From a virus: 42,319 nt of DNA. Below, one piece after another: positions 24,852 through 30,239 of the stretch. The notes beneath the pieces were generated by a model. That model did not search any database, was not told where the DNA came from, and saw only the letters and a program-made list of their open reading frames with translations. The stretch's first letter is position 1; each line of letters starts with the position of its first letter. The stretch covers positions 1 through 42,319 of the IMG/VR virus record IMGVR_UViG_3300036761_000877, one strand, 5' to 3'. The position numbers and the translations under genes were made by a program.

Positions 24852-25037
24852 CTAGACTCTGTGGGTCTTCCGGGGACCACGACGACGGAGGATAACTTCG
24901 TACTCAGTACGAGCCATGACATACTCTTCGTAGGCTACTGCGCAAGTCTTGGCGTGCTCGTGAATCACACGCTTGCCAGGGTGGGACTTGAGCCGGTGGT
25001 ACAACCTTCCGGCTCGCGACCCTCTTCCGAGGGACAC
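24852..25037 (-). CDS. Short basic helical protein, start uncertain
   Basis: The longest form (61 aa) starts at GTG 25037, eight bases after the upstream stop, with only GGGG as a ribosome site. A second GTG 22 codons in would give 39 aa. The helical core AVAYEEYVMARTEYEVILRR repeats the Ala/Tyr rhythm of its neighbours. It may be a shrunken member of that family. Confidence 0.5.
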   Translation of the reverse strand: MSLGRGSRAGRLYHRLKSHPGKRVIHEHAKTCAVAYEEYVMARTEYEVILRRRGPRKTHRV

Positions 25038-25045
25038 CGGCCCCG

Positions 25046-25372
25046 TTAGGGGTCACAGTCAGAGCACGAGGCACCTCCATCTTTGGTCTCCATGGCCTTC
25101 CGTAATCGATCCTGAGCCTCTGTCGCCGAGATTTTCGCGGCTATCACGGCGCACTTCGTTTTTTCAACCGCCTCTAGCGCGGCCATGTACAGGTCGGCAT
25201 TATATCTGTCGTTGATCGCCTCGCGGGCCGCAACGTACGTATTGTGGGCTTTTTCGGCAGCTGCATCTCGGGCCGCCAGGGCCGCCGTCAGGGTCGCGTC
25301 GCGCGCAATCAGTGCGGTCATTTGGGCCGCGTCGTACTGCGCGCGGGCCGCTTGGGCCGCGTCACTCGGCAT
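25046..25372 (-). CDS. Ala-rich helical repeat protein
   Basis: The 108-aa product starts at ATG 25372 (AAGGAGACTCCA upstream, the same leader as the gene at 11795). Nearly the whole chain is Ala-rich helix (MPSDAAQAARAQYDAAQMTA, then LAARDAAAEKAHNTY). The end is acidic with CSDC. Its opening DAAQAAR shares 23 identical bases (25343-25365) with the 149-aa gene (28366-28388), so the two share a DNA module. A coiled-coil or bundle structure is likely; function unknown. Confidence 0.65.
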   Translation of the reverse strand: MPSDAAQAARAQYDAAQMTALIARDATLTAALAARDAAAEKAHNTYVAAREAINDRYNADLYMAALEAVEKTKCAVIAAKISATEAQDRLRKAMETKDGGASCSDCDP

Positions 25373-25721
25373 TGGAGTCTCCTTTGTTATGTGCCTCTAG
25401 GACTGGTAGTGGGGCTGCGTCAGGGTGGTAGTCCCTGAGAAACTCCTCCGCTAGCTCACGCAGCGGAGCGAGTGCGGCTACGATGGCCGGGTCCTGATGC
25501 AGCTGGCACACCGCGTGGTAAATGAGCTGCAAACTCAGGTGCCTATCCAGGATCGCCCGCGTGCCTCCACAGGACAGGGGCCAGCTGGCGTAGTCCAGGT
25601 CGGCCCGTCTGAGGTCGGCCCGTCTGAGGTCGGCCCGTCTGAGGTTGGCCCGTCTGAGGTCGGCCCTTGTACCGGTTTCCGCCGCGCGCCGTAGTTCTTG
25701 CCACATTTCATCCCACGTCAT
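25362..25721 (-). CDS. Pentapeptide-repeat protein (short repeat block)
   Basis: The 119-aa product starts at ATG 25721 with AAGGAT upstream. After a helical start it has about six pentapeptides (ADLRRANLRRADLRRADLRR), coded by five 15-bp units at 25598-25672. The second half is a helical domain (IAALAPLRELAEEFLRDYH). Pentapeptide repeats fold as a right-handed quadrilateral beta-helix; long ones such as Qnr/MfpA mimic DNA and block gyrase. This one is too short for a full DNA-mimic and may only bind its neighbour. It lies next to a longer pentapeptide-repeat gene. Confidence 0.8.
   Translation of the reverse strand: MTWDEMWQELRRAAETGTRADLRRANLRRADLRRADLRRADLDYASWPLSCGGTRAILDRHLSLQLIYHAVCQLHQDPAIVAALAPLRELAEEFLRDYHPDAAPLPVLEAHNKGDSNAE
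25598..25672 (-). repeat. Five 15-bp repeats in the pentapeptide gene
   Basis: The plus-strand unit ggtcggcccgtctga occurs in tandem, with the fourth copy carrying one change (ggttgg) and the fifth degenerate. Each copy encodes one ADLRR-type pentapeptide, so the beta-helix length can grow or shrink without a frameshift. Confidence 0.9.
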
Positions 25722-25723
25722 TT

Positions 25724-26119
25724 TTATCCTTTCGTTCCCGTTACGTAGGCCCGCGTGGACTCGATTCCGTAGAGGTCCGCGTCCGTGAAGTCGGCCCCGG
25801 CAAAGTCGGCCCCACTAACGCGCGCCCAGCGTAGGAGCGCAAACTGGAAGTCCGCCCCCGTAGCAGCAGCTCCGGATAAATCTGCCTCCGAAAGGTCCGC
25901 CCAGCGGAAGTTCGCCCTGTGGAGGTCCGCTTTGTGGAACTTAACTCCGTGGAGGTTCGCCCTGCGGAAGTTAGCCCCAGTGAAATTAGCCCCAGTGAAA
26001 TCGAGCCCGTGTAGGTCTAACCCTCGGAAGTCCCTCCCAGGGAGGTACAGCGGACTTTGACGGGCCACAGACTGGGCTACAGCTATGATAAGACCATTTC
26101 TGGTTTCTGTGCGCGCCAT
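25724..26119 (-). CDS. Pentapeptide-repeat protein (beta-helix, possible DNA mimic)
   Basis: The 131-aa product starts at ATG 26119 with GGAGTAAACGA upstream. From about residue 28 to 120 nearly every fifth residue is Leu or Phe in an A(D/N)(L/F)xx pattern (GLDFTGANFTGANFRRANLH, then ADLSEADLSG, then ADFAGADFTDADLYG). This gives about 18 pentapeptides, four to five coils of a quadrilateral beta-helix. MfpA/Qnr proteins of this fold bind gyrase as DNA mimics. A phage could use it to protect or redirect host gyrase, but many such proteins have other roles. It is roughly half the usual Qnr length. Confidence 0.85.
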   Translation of the reverse strand: MARTETRNGLIIAVAQSVARQSPLYLPGRDFRGLDLHGLDFTGANFTGANFRRANLHGVKFHKADLHRANFRWADLSEADLSGAAATGADFQFALLRWARVSGADFAGADFTDADLYGIESTRAYVTGTKG

Positions 26120-26228
26120 TCGTTTACTCCGGTGGGTACAGAGCTATGATCCCCTGGACCAGCAGGACCAGGACAAGTACTACCAATACGCAGTCATCAT
26201 TCCATGGCATTCGTTTACTCCGGTGGGT
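26117..26228. repeat. 91-bp-spaced direct repeat around the mini membrane-protein genes
   Basis: cattcgtttactccggtggg plus one more t is present at 26117-26137 and 26208-26228. The following bases are also related (agagctat, ggaccagc, aggaccaa/g), so a unit of about 91 bp was duplicated. Each copy contains the end of one mini-gene plus the ribosome site and ATG of the next gene. Confidence 0.85.
26124..26210 (-). CDS. 28-aa single-helix membrane peptide
   Basis: This open frame starts at ATG 26210, with GGAGTAAACGA upstream, and stops at TAA 26124. The product is MPWNDDC followed by a hydrophobic run VLVVLVLVLLVQGIIALY and PPE. It parallels the next gene upstream (26215-26304), and the two share the 91-bp duplication. 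Its stop codon overlaps the ribosome site of the pentapeptide gene, so it may also act as a leader that couples translation. Too short for routine gene finders. Confidence 0.6.
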   Translation of the reverse strand: MPWNDDCVLVVLVLVLLVQGIIALYPPE

Positions 26229-26304
26229 GAAGAGCTATCTGGACCAGCGACCCCAGGACCAAGACCAGCGCTACTAGTATGCAAACCTCGTTTACACCCG
26301 GCAT
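26215..26304 (-). CDS. 29-aa single-helix membrane peptide
   Basis: The gene starts at ATG 26304, sharing bases with the stop of the 49-aa gene (TGATG), and ends with the same GGAGTAA as its copy. The product is MPGVNEVC, then ILVALVLVLGSLVQIAL, then HPPE. The overall plan (MP, acidic residue, Cys, helix, PPE) is identical to that of the 28-aa peptide. Tiny membrane peptides in phage early regions can inhibit host envelope enzymes or other phages, but no specific target is evident. Confidence 0.6.
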   Translation of the reverse strand: MPGVNEVCILVALVLVLGSLVQIALHPPE

Positions 26305-26453
26305 CACTGCCTCCGTAGTATTTCCAGAAACGTGTGAGGTCTCGGCCCTAGCCCGTACCACAAGCTCACCAACAAGACCCGAAACCCGTACTCCCGAACC
26401 AGTATAACCGGATGAGCCAGTACGTGACGCGTGGTGATTACGCCTATCAGCAT
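26304..26453 (-). CDS. 49-aa membrane-associated peptide
   Basis: The gene starts at ATG 26453 with AAAGGAGCGGCC; a longer in-frame start would overlap the previous gene and lacks a site. The product has a moderately hydrophobic N-terminus (MLIGVITTRHVLAHPVILV) and a second hydrophobic stretch (FRVLLVSLWYGLG), then a basic end. It probably sits at the membrane. It is the first of three small hydrophobic genes in a row. Confidence 0.5.
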   Translation of the reverse strand: MLIGVITTRHVLAHPVILVREYGFRVLLVSLWYGLGPRPHTFLEILRRQ

Positions 26454-26464
26454 GGCCGCTCCTT

Positions 26465-26974
26465 TTACAGCACCTCGATACGCTCTTCTCGAAGCCAAAA
26501 AATCGTCTCGCGGCCCGGGCCTCCAGTTGGCATGTGGCCACCCCGCCGCTCACCGTCTAGGTACAGGTCCAAGGCGTACATGGTACTGTTCGAGCCGCGC
26601 ACCATGCTGTCATACGCCTGTCTCGCTACACTCTCATTCGGGAAGTAGTACCGAATCGAGCCGTGAAGTTTGTGCTCGACCAAAATAAAGCAATCCGTAG
26701 GCTCGAACTGGGCCTCCGCCGCACGAGTCGCAGGGCCTCGGAGCTGATTATGGAGCCGCCCCTCGGGCAGCTTCTCCAGCAAGTACCGCGTGCAAGCCGG
26801 CCCCAGCGTCCACACCCACTCCTGTCGAAGCTGCCCACTCTGACCAGGATTTACCGCCCGCCCGTACAGCTCCGGTCGACTCCGCCAGTCTGCCCAGCCC
26901 CAAATCGCCTCTTTCGTGTGAATCGAGTCGGTCTTGATGACCACGTTACTTCCAACCGCTTCCACCGTTGTCAT
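26465..26974 (-). CDS. Hypothetical protein, 169 aa
   Basis: The gene starts at ATG 26974 with GAGG seven bases upstream; an upstream TTG in frame would lie at the 3' end of the tRNA. The product is mixed alpha/beta, Trp-rich near residues 25-60 (AIWGWADWRS, then QEWVWTLGPACTRYLLEKLP), with a C-terminal half ending IFWLREERIEVL. No motif recognised. It lies directly downstream of the tRNA in the same transcript. Confidence 0.65.
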   Translation of the reverse strand: MTTVEAVGSNVVIKTDSIHTKEAIWGWADWRSRPELYGRAVNPGQSGQLRQEWVWTLGPACTRYLLEKLPEGRLHNQLRGPATRAAEAQFEPTDCFILVEHKLHGSIRYYFPNESVARQAYDSMVRGSNSTMYALDLYLDGERRGGHMPTGGPGRETIFWLREERIEVL

Positions 26975-27000
26975 GTGTACCTCATACAGTTTGTGATGCA

Positions 27001-27071
27001 AGCCGGAGCCCAGAATCGAACTGGGGCCTCCCGTTTACAAGACGGGGGCTCTACCACTGAGCTACTCCGGC
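27001..27071 (-). tRNA. tRNA-Thr (anticodon TGT)
   Basis: The minus strand folds as a full cloverleaf. The acceptor GCCGGAG/CTCCGGC is 7 bp, the D arm GCTC-AGTGGTA-GAGC, and the anticodon arm CCCGT-CTTGTAA-ACGGG with anticodon TGT. The variable loop is AGGC and the T arm CCCAG-TTCGATT-CTGGG. The discriminator base is T and CCA is not encoded. G1-C72 and C2-G71 fit threonine identity. A short stem AACGG/CCGTT (27072-27087) lies just upstream and could help processing from the operon transcript. Confidence 0.95.
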
Positions 27072-27091
27072 AACGGCTTCAACCGTTACGA

Positions 27092-27376
27092 CTACCGACC
27101 TTCCTCTTGGTACCATTGCGACACGGCCCTTGCGTGCTCAGCTTCAGCCTCGTCACAGTCCTCGTTGCTGTTGTCCACGGCCTCCGCGTGGTGGTCCACC
27201 GCCGCGCGGTCTATCCGCATCTGGGTGAACGCTCGCTCGGACTCCTCCGTGGATACGGCCAGCCTCCGCTGCGCGTCCGCCAGGGCATTTTGACGCGCAA
27301 TGCGCTCAGTCAGTGCTCGGTCCACGTCGCGCGCGGCCTTCTCAACTTCTAGCACGCGCCTTGTTCGGGGGTACAT
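27092..27376 (-). CDS. Acidic coiled-coil protein, unknown
   Basis: The 94-aa product starts at ATG 27376 with GAGGGGGCG overlapping the previous gene's end. The chain is one long charged helix (VLEVEKAARDVDRALTERIA, then LADAQRRLAV, then EDCDEAEAEHARAVSQWY), likely to dimerise as a coiled coil. It shares composition but no clear sequence with the Ala/Tyr-rich family. It lies immediately upstream of the tRNA. Confidence 0.65.
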   Translation of the reverse strand: MYPRTRRVLEVEKAARDVDRALTERIARQNALADAQRRLAVSTEESERAFTQMRIDRAAVDHHAEAVDNSNEDCDEAEAEHARAVSQWYQEEGR

Positions 27377-27377
27377 G

Positions 27378-27590
27378 CTACGCCCCCTCTACGGTCGCGG
27401 TATACGTCCCGCACAGCTGAACTGGCCCCTGGTGTGTTGCCCTGACTACGCTACCAGCTGGGTACCGACCACGCAGCTGATGCGCCAAGAGCACCACCGC
27501 CGACGAAGGGCTAGTAGTGCTCACCTTGTGGATTACGCCTTGGGGGTCGTTGTCTACCTGCAATCGATACTGTACACGCTGAGAGGTCAT
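27378..27590 (-). CDS. Small protein, unknown
   Basis: The 70-aa product starts at ATG 27590, overlapping the previous stop (ATGA) with AAAGGACG upstream. It looks like a small alpha/beta domain: a strand (QRVQYRLQVDNDPQGVIHKV), a helix (SSAVVLLAHQL) and a final beta strand. No family recognised. Confidence 0.65.
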   Translation of the reverse strand: MTSQRVQYRLQVDNDPQGVIHKVSTTSPSSAVVLLAHQLRGRYPAGSVVRATHQGPVQLCGTYTATVEGA

Positions 27591-28006
27591 GTGGCGTCCT
27601 TTCGTTCATGCGTCCGACCTACTTGCAATTGCTCGGCCACCTTGACCGCGCCGTATGCCGTTCGCGCGGCCGAGACTTCCTCCCTGGCCTTTATGAACTG
27701 TAGGGCCACCGCCGCGTATGTGACGACAGCCTTACGCAGACGGTCGCGGGCATCCCTGAGTCCTGGTGGGTCCTTCGGGTTCATCTTGAGGTCCCGTGCG
27801 ACCGCCCTACGTCGGGCCTTGTCCCCGTCGACGTATATCTGGCACGCCCGGGCGGAGGTCAAAAATGGCCGCGCCCCAGCGGGCTTGTTGACCTGCCCAG
27901 CTATCGACCACAGCCGCGCTACTCGCTCGTATTGCCGGCCGTATACCATATGCGGGACTGTAGTCGTAGCCGTGGTCATGGTGAAGGTGCAGCCTTTGTA
28001 GATCAT
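27587..28006 (-). CDS. Hypothetical protein with helical C-terminus
   Basis: The 139-aa product starts at ATG 28006 with CGGAGACCACC upstream. The N-terminal half is beta-rich and Thr-rich (MIYKGCTFTMTTATTTVPHM), the middle basic, and the C-terminal third a helix with the family rhythm (FIKAREEVSAARTAYGAVKV). It may be a fusion between a small domain and an Ala/Tyr helical module. It overlaps the next gene by four bases. Confidence 0.65.
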   Translation of the reverse strand: MIYKGCTFTMTTATTTVPHMVYGRQYERVARLWSIAGQVNKPAGARPFLTSARACQIYVDGDKARRRAVARDLKMNPKDPPGLRDARDRLRKAVVTYAAVALQFIKAREEVSAARTAYGAVKVAEQLQVGRTHERKDAT

Positions 28007-28023
28007 GGTGGTCTCCGTTGAAC

Positions 28024-28473
28024 CTACAGTGTGGGGATACCGAGCGCCTCGCACGCGGCAATGTAGTTGTATGCCTCAAGAGCATTGTCGTACTCAGCGA
28101 TAACCGCGTGGTACTCCGCGGTAGCCGCACGGAAGCTTTCGAGAGCTGCATTGTGCTCGGCGACCGCCCTGTCGTAGTTGGTAGACTCCCTAGCCCTGTC
28201 AAGCTTGGTCTCGGCCCGGTCGTATTCCAGGCCAACTACGTGGCACTTATCTTGGGCCTCGTCACGATTGCATAACGCCTCATGGTACGTCTTGCGCGCC
28301 GCGTAGTATTTGTCACGGGCTACGTTTGCCGAGTCACACGCTAGGTCGTATGTGGCCTCGGCGCTGCGGGCCGCTTGGGCCGCGTCACACACCCTGTCAC
28401 GGGCCGCGTTGTACTCGGCAAGGGCTGTGTTACGAACTTCCGCTAGGTCGATGAGCTGTTTTGTCGTCATCAT
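28024..28473 (-). CDS. Long Ala/Tyr-rich helical repeat protein
   Basis: The 149-aa product starts at the ATG pair at 28473/28470 with GAGGGTC upstream. It is one continuous helix with near-heptad Ala and Tyr spacing (LAEYNAARDRVCDAAQAARS, then YDLACDSANVARDKYYAARK, then AEYHAVIAEYDNALEAYNYI). Part of it (ETKLDRARESTNYDRAVA) is identical to part of the 75-aa gene product at 28831. A separate part (DAAQAAR) is shared with the 25046 gene. It seems to be assembled from modules found singly in its neighbours. A coiled coil or a helical bundle is likely. Function unknown. Confidence 0.7.
   Translation of the reverse strand: MMTTKQLIDLAEVRNTALAEYNAARDRVCDAAQAARSAEATYDLACDSANVARDKYYAARKTYHEALCNRDEAQDKCHVVGLEYDRAETKLDRARESTNYDRAVAEHNAALESFRAATAEYHAVIAEYDNALEAYNYIAACEALGIPTL
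28166..28216 (-). repeat. 51-bp exact direct repeat, copy 1
   Basis: Bases 28166-28216 are identical to 28916-28966, 750 bp away. The repeat lies in the same reading frame in both genes and encodes ETKLDRARESTNYDRA (plus flanking residues). Identity at every base including silent positions means the copy is recent or kept alike by recombination. Confidence 0.95.
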
Positions 28474-28510
28474 GACCCTCAGTAGAGCACGCAGTGTGCC
28501 AGATTAGGGG

Positions 28511-28834
28511 CTAGGGATTGCGGGGGGTTACGTCGGTGGGCGAGGGGGTCACGGGTGCCTCTGAGTCGATCTTGAGGACCTGGGAGGCCGCGAGGGCTTC
28601 GGAGTATTCGGCGTAAGCCAGTTGGCATTTCTCGTCGTGTCTGGAGAGGTTGCGGCGCCCGGAGCGAGCCGTTTTGCGCCTCTCGAAGCAGGCCGTCATG
28701 TACTTGTCATAGGCTGTTTCGACGGCACGGCGCGCGCGTGCGAGACTCCGCTCGGCGGCCTGCGTAGCCGCTGCGTGGTCCAGAGCAGCTAGGTTCTTGG
28801 CGGCCGTGTCCTGTTCGTGTTTGTAGTGGGTCAC
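28511..28834 (-). CDS. Ala-rich basic helical protein
   Basis: The 107-aa product starts at GTG 28834, overlapping the previous stop as GTGA with CGGAGGA upstream. It has an Ala-rich helix (AALDHAAATQAAERSLARAR, then RAVETAYDKYMTACFER), a basic stretch (KTARSGRRN), a second Ala/Tyr helix (LAYAEYSEALAASQ) and a Pro/Thr tail. It belongs to the early helical family. Confidence 0.65.
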   Translation of the reverse strand: MTHYKHEQDTAAKNLAALDHAAATQAAERSLARARRAVETAYDKYMTACFERRKTARSGRRNLSRHDEKCQLAYAEYSEALAASQVLKIDSEAPVTPSPTDVTPRNP

Positions 28835-29058
28835 AAGTCCTCCGGTATAGACACGCCCGCCAGGTCCTGCGTATTGCTTGCGACGGTCGTGTTGACTTCC
28901 TTGAAGTATGCTACGGCCCTGTCGTAGTTGGTAGACTCCCTAGCCCTGTCAAGCTTGGTCTCGGCCTCTGTGTGCAACGCGCGGAGCTTCTCCAAGTTTT
29001 CCTCCGCGTTGCTGAGAATAACTGCTAACGCGATCTGGCTCGAGAGCGATACGTACAT
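28831..29058 (-). CDS. Helical protein sharing a module with the 149-aa gene
   Basis: The 75-aa product starts at ATG 29058 with TTGGAGGCCCACA. It is helical throughout (AVILSNAEENLEKLRALHTE, then the shared ETKLDRARESTNYDRAVA) and ends in a short acidic tail. The shared part is base-identical to 28166-28216. The ribosome site lies inside a potential hairpin (29061-29110). Function unknown. Confidence 0.65.
   Translation of the reverse strand: MYVSLSSQIALAVILSNAEENLEKLRALHTEAETKLDRARESTNYDRAVAYFKEVNTTVASNTQDLAGVSIPEDL
28916..28966 (-). repeat. 51-bp exact direct repeat, copy 2
   Basis: This is the partner of 28166-28216, with sequence diverging at once on both sides. The pattern fits transfer of a short coding module between two neighbouring genes rather than duplication of a whole gene. 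Confidence 0.95.
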
Positions 29059-29060
29059 TG

Positions 29061-29110
29061 TGGGCCTCCAATTCCGTGTTCATCTGAGAGTCATGCACTT
29101 CGGAGGCCCA
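29061..29110 (-). promoter_or_regulatory. Hairpin that can hide the ribosome site of the 75-aa gene
   Basis: In the leftward transcript TGGGCCTCC (29110-29102) can pair with GGAGGCCCA (29069-29061), a perfect 9-bp stem with a 32-base loop. The second strand contains the GGAGG ribosome site of the gene starting at 29058. Folding would reduce its translation unless a ribosome or ligand opens it. Regulation is inferred from the pairing only. Confidence 0.5.
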
Positions 29111-29144
29111 TCCGAACCACCGGCCGGGACTACGAGTTCGCGCA

Positions 29145-29633
29145 CTAGGTGCGGTCGGGACTACGCGGTAGTTTTATTGGGGAGCTCGCGCTTGTGCCCG
29201 GTACGTCCTCGTATTCGTTCATTGTTTCTGTCTGCGTAATTTCGGTGGCGGACTGCGTAGTTTGCGTGACACCCCGAAGGGCGTTTCTCAGGGCGCCCTT
29301 TTCAGCTTTCCTGGTCGTCATGACATCTCGGTACAGCCCACGGCGTATTTCGGGGTTGGTTTCCACAGCTTCGAGTGCGATGTCCAGCAGACCTCGGAGG
29401 ACTCTCGACAAGGGGATTGCTTTACGGTTAGTCACGAAAGCGTCAATGGCTTTGTACTCCGCGTATTTTTCACGGTACCCCAAAGCCGTAACTGAGTTCG
29501 CCCACGCCACCTCGGCGGCCAGGTCTTCGGCCGCTAATACGGCGTGCCGAGCACCAAGTTCCTGGCGGAGGGTCTCGATAATGGCCACAAGGCGCTGCTC
29601 GGATACCTCGGAGATATCAAATGTCAAGGGCAT
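29145..29633 (-). CDS. First gene of the leftward arm, unknown
   Basis: The 162-aa product starts at ATG 29633 with GAGGACCAGA; the frame stays open further upstream but those codons contain a (TG)n tract and low-complexity sequence unlike the rest. The chain is helical (ISEVSEQRLVAIIETLRQEL, then LAAEDLAAEVAWANSVTAL, then VLRGLLDIALEAVE), with a Thr/Ser-rich end. Being first after the control region, it is probably among the earliest proteins made. No family recognised. Confidence 0.65.
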   Translation of the reverse strand: MPLTFDISEVSEQRLVAIIETLRQELGARHAVLAAEDLAAEVAWANSVTALGYREKYAEYKAIDAFVTNRKAIPLSRVLRGLLDIALEAVETNPEIRRGLYRDVMTTRKAEKGALRNALRGVTQTTQSATEITQTETMNEYEDVPGTSASSPIKLPRSPDRT

Positions 29634-30239
29634 TCTGGTCCTCACGTACATGTAGGGTGGTAGGGGCAACTTGGGGCTGGCTGTGTGTGTGTGTACCGTC
29701 ACTAGTGTGAGGCAGGGTGGGGAATAGACCTCCGATTCTGGGTGGAAGTTCTTGGCACGATGGCTGCATAGATAGGGGTGGGAGATGTAGGCAGATACCT
29801 GTGCATCTGTGCTGTAAGTCCGCACGTGGGGTACGTAAAACTGGTGTAGGTCCCCAATGATTCCGGGAGTGTGCGAATAAACCAGCGCACGCTTAGTGTT
29901 TCCCTAGCAATTTCTAGTGTGTATCGCATGTTACGCGTACGCCCCCAAACTATATAGGGACTACTTATGTTCAATATCTTATTTCTTCTCTACTTCTACT
30001 ACTACTTTTAAGAATAATAAAGCGTACTCTGTAACTGGTTATACCTATTGGCTTGTTTCAACAAACAAACTGCCGTAACACGCCGTACGTGCCTGTTTAC
30101 CGGAATAGTTTCCCCCCGAGCACTCGGGCCGCGGCATTGGTGGGATAGCGGCCCACATGCGGGTGGCGGGGCGAAGTGGAACGGCCGAGAATTTAGGCCG
30201 TGCATTGCATCGTAATGCTTGGTGGTGTAGCATGTGGTC
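29634..30239. promoter_or_regulatory. Control region between the divergent arms (candidate promoters, origin)
   Basis: No convincing gene lies here. Bases about 29940-30060 are clearly AT-rich compared with the rest. Leftward, TATAAC at 30043-30038 could be a -10 element, with TTGTTT or TTGTTG 15-19 bases upstream; the spacing is not ideal. Rightward no strong promoter is seen. Other elements are a (TG)n run at 29682-29694 and small stems ACGGCC/GGCCGT (30181-30201) and GCATT/AATGC (30202-30218). AT-richness at a divergence point would also suit a replication origin. The leftward leader would be about 400 bases long. Confidence 0.45.
30053..30068. promoter_or_regulatory. Inverted repeat, candidate operator
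   Basis: TTGTTT-caac-AAACAA is a perfect 6-bp inverted repeat with a 4-base spacer. It overlaps the -35 region of the candidate leftward promoter, where a repressor or activator would act. The small HTH proteins of this genome are possible binders; that link is only a guess. Confidence 0.35.

Noticed and set aside
27807-28235. 142-codon minus-strand frame overlapping two early genes
   Set aside because: It is a frame-shifted reading of the 149-aa and 139-aa genes, Ser/Thr/Arg-rich, with no ribosome site; the other frames have sites, overlaps and shared modules.
29702-29974. 90-codon minus-strand frame in the early leader
   Set aside because: Codon use differs from that of the real genes, there is no ribosome site at its starts, and it crosses the AT-rich candidate promoter area.
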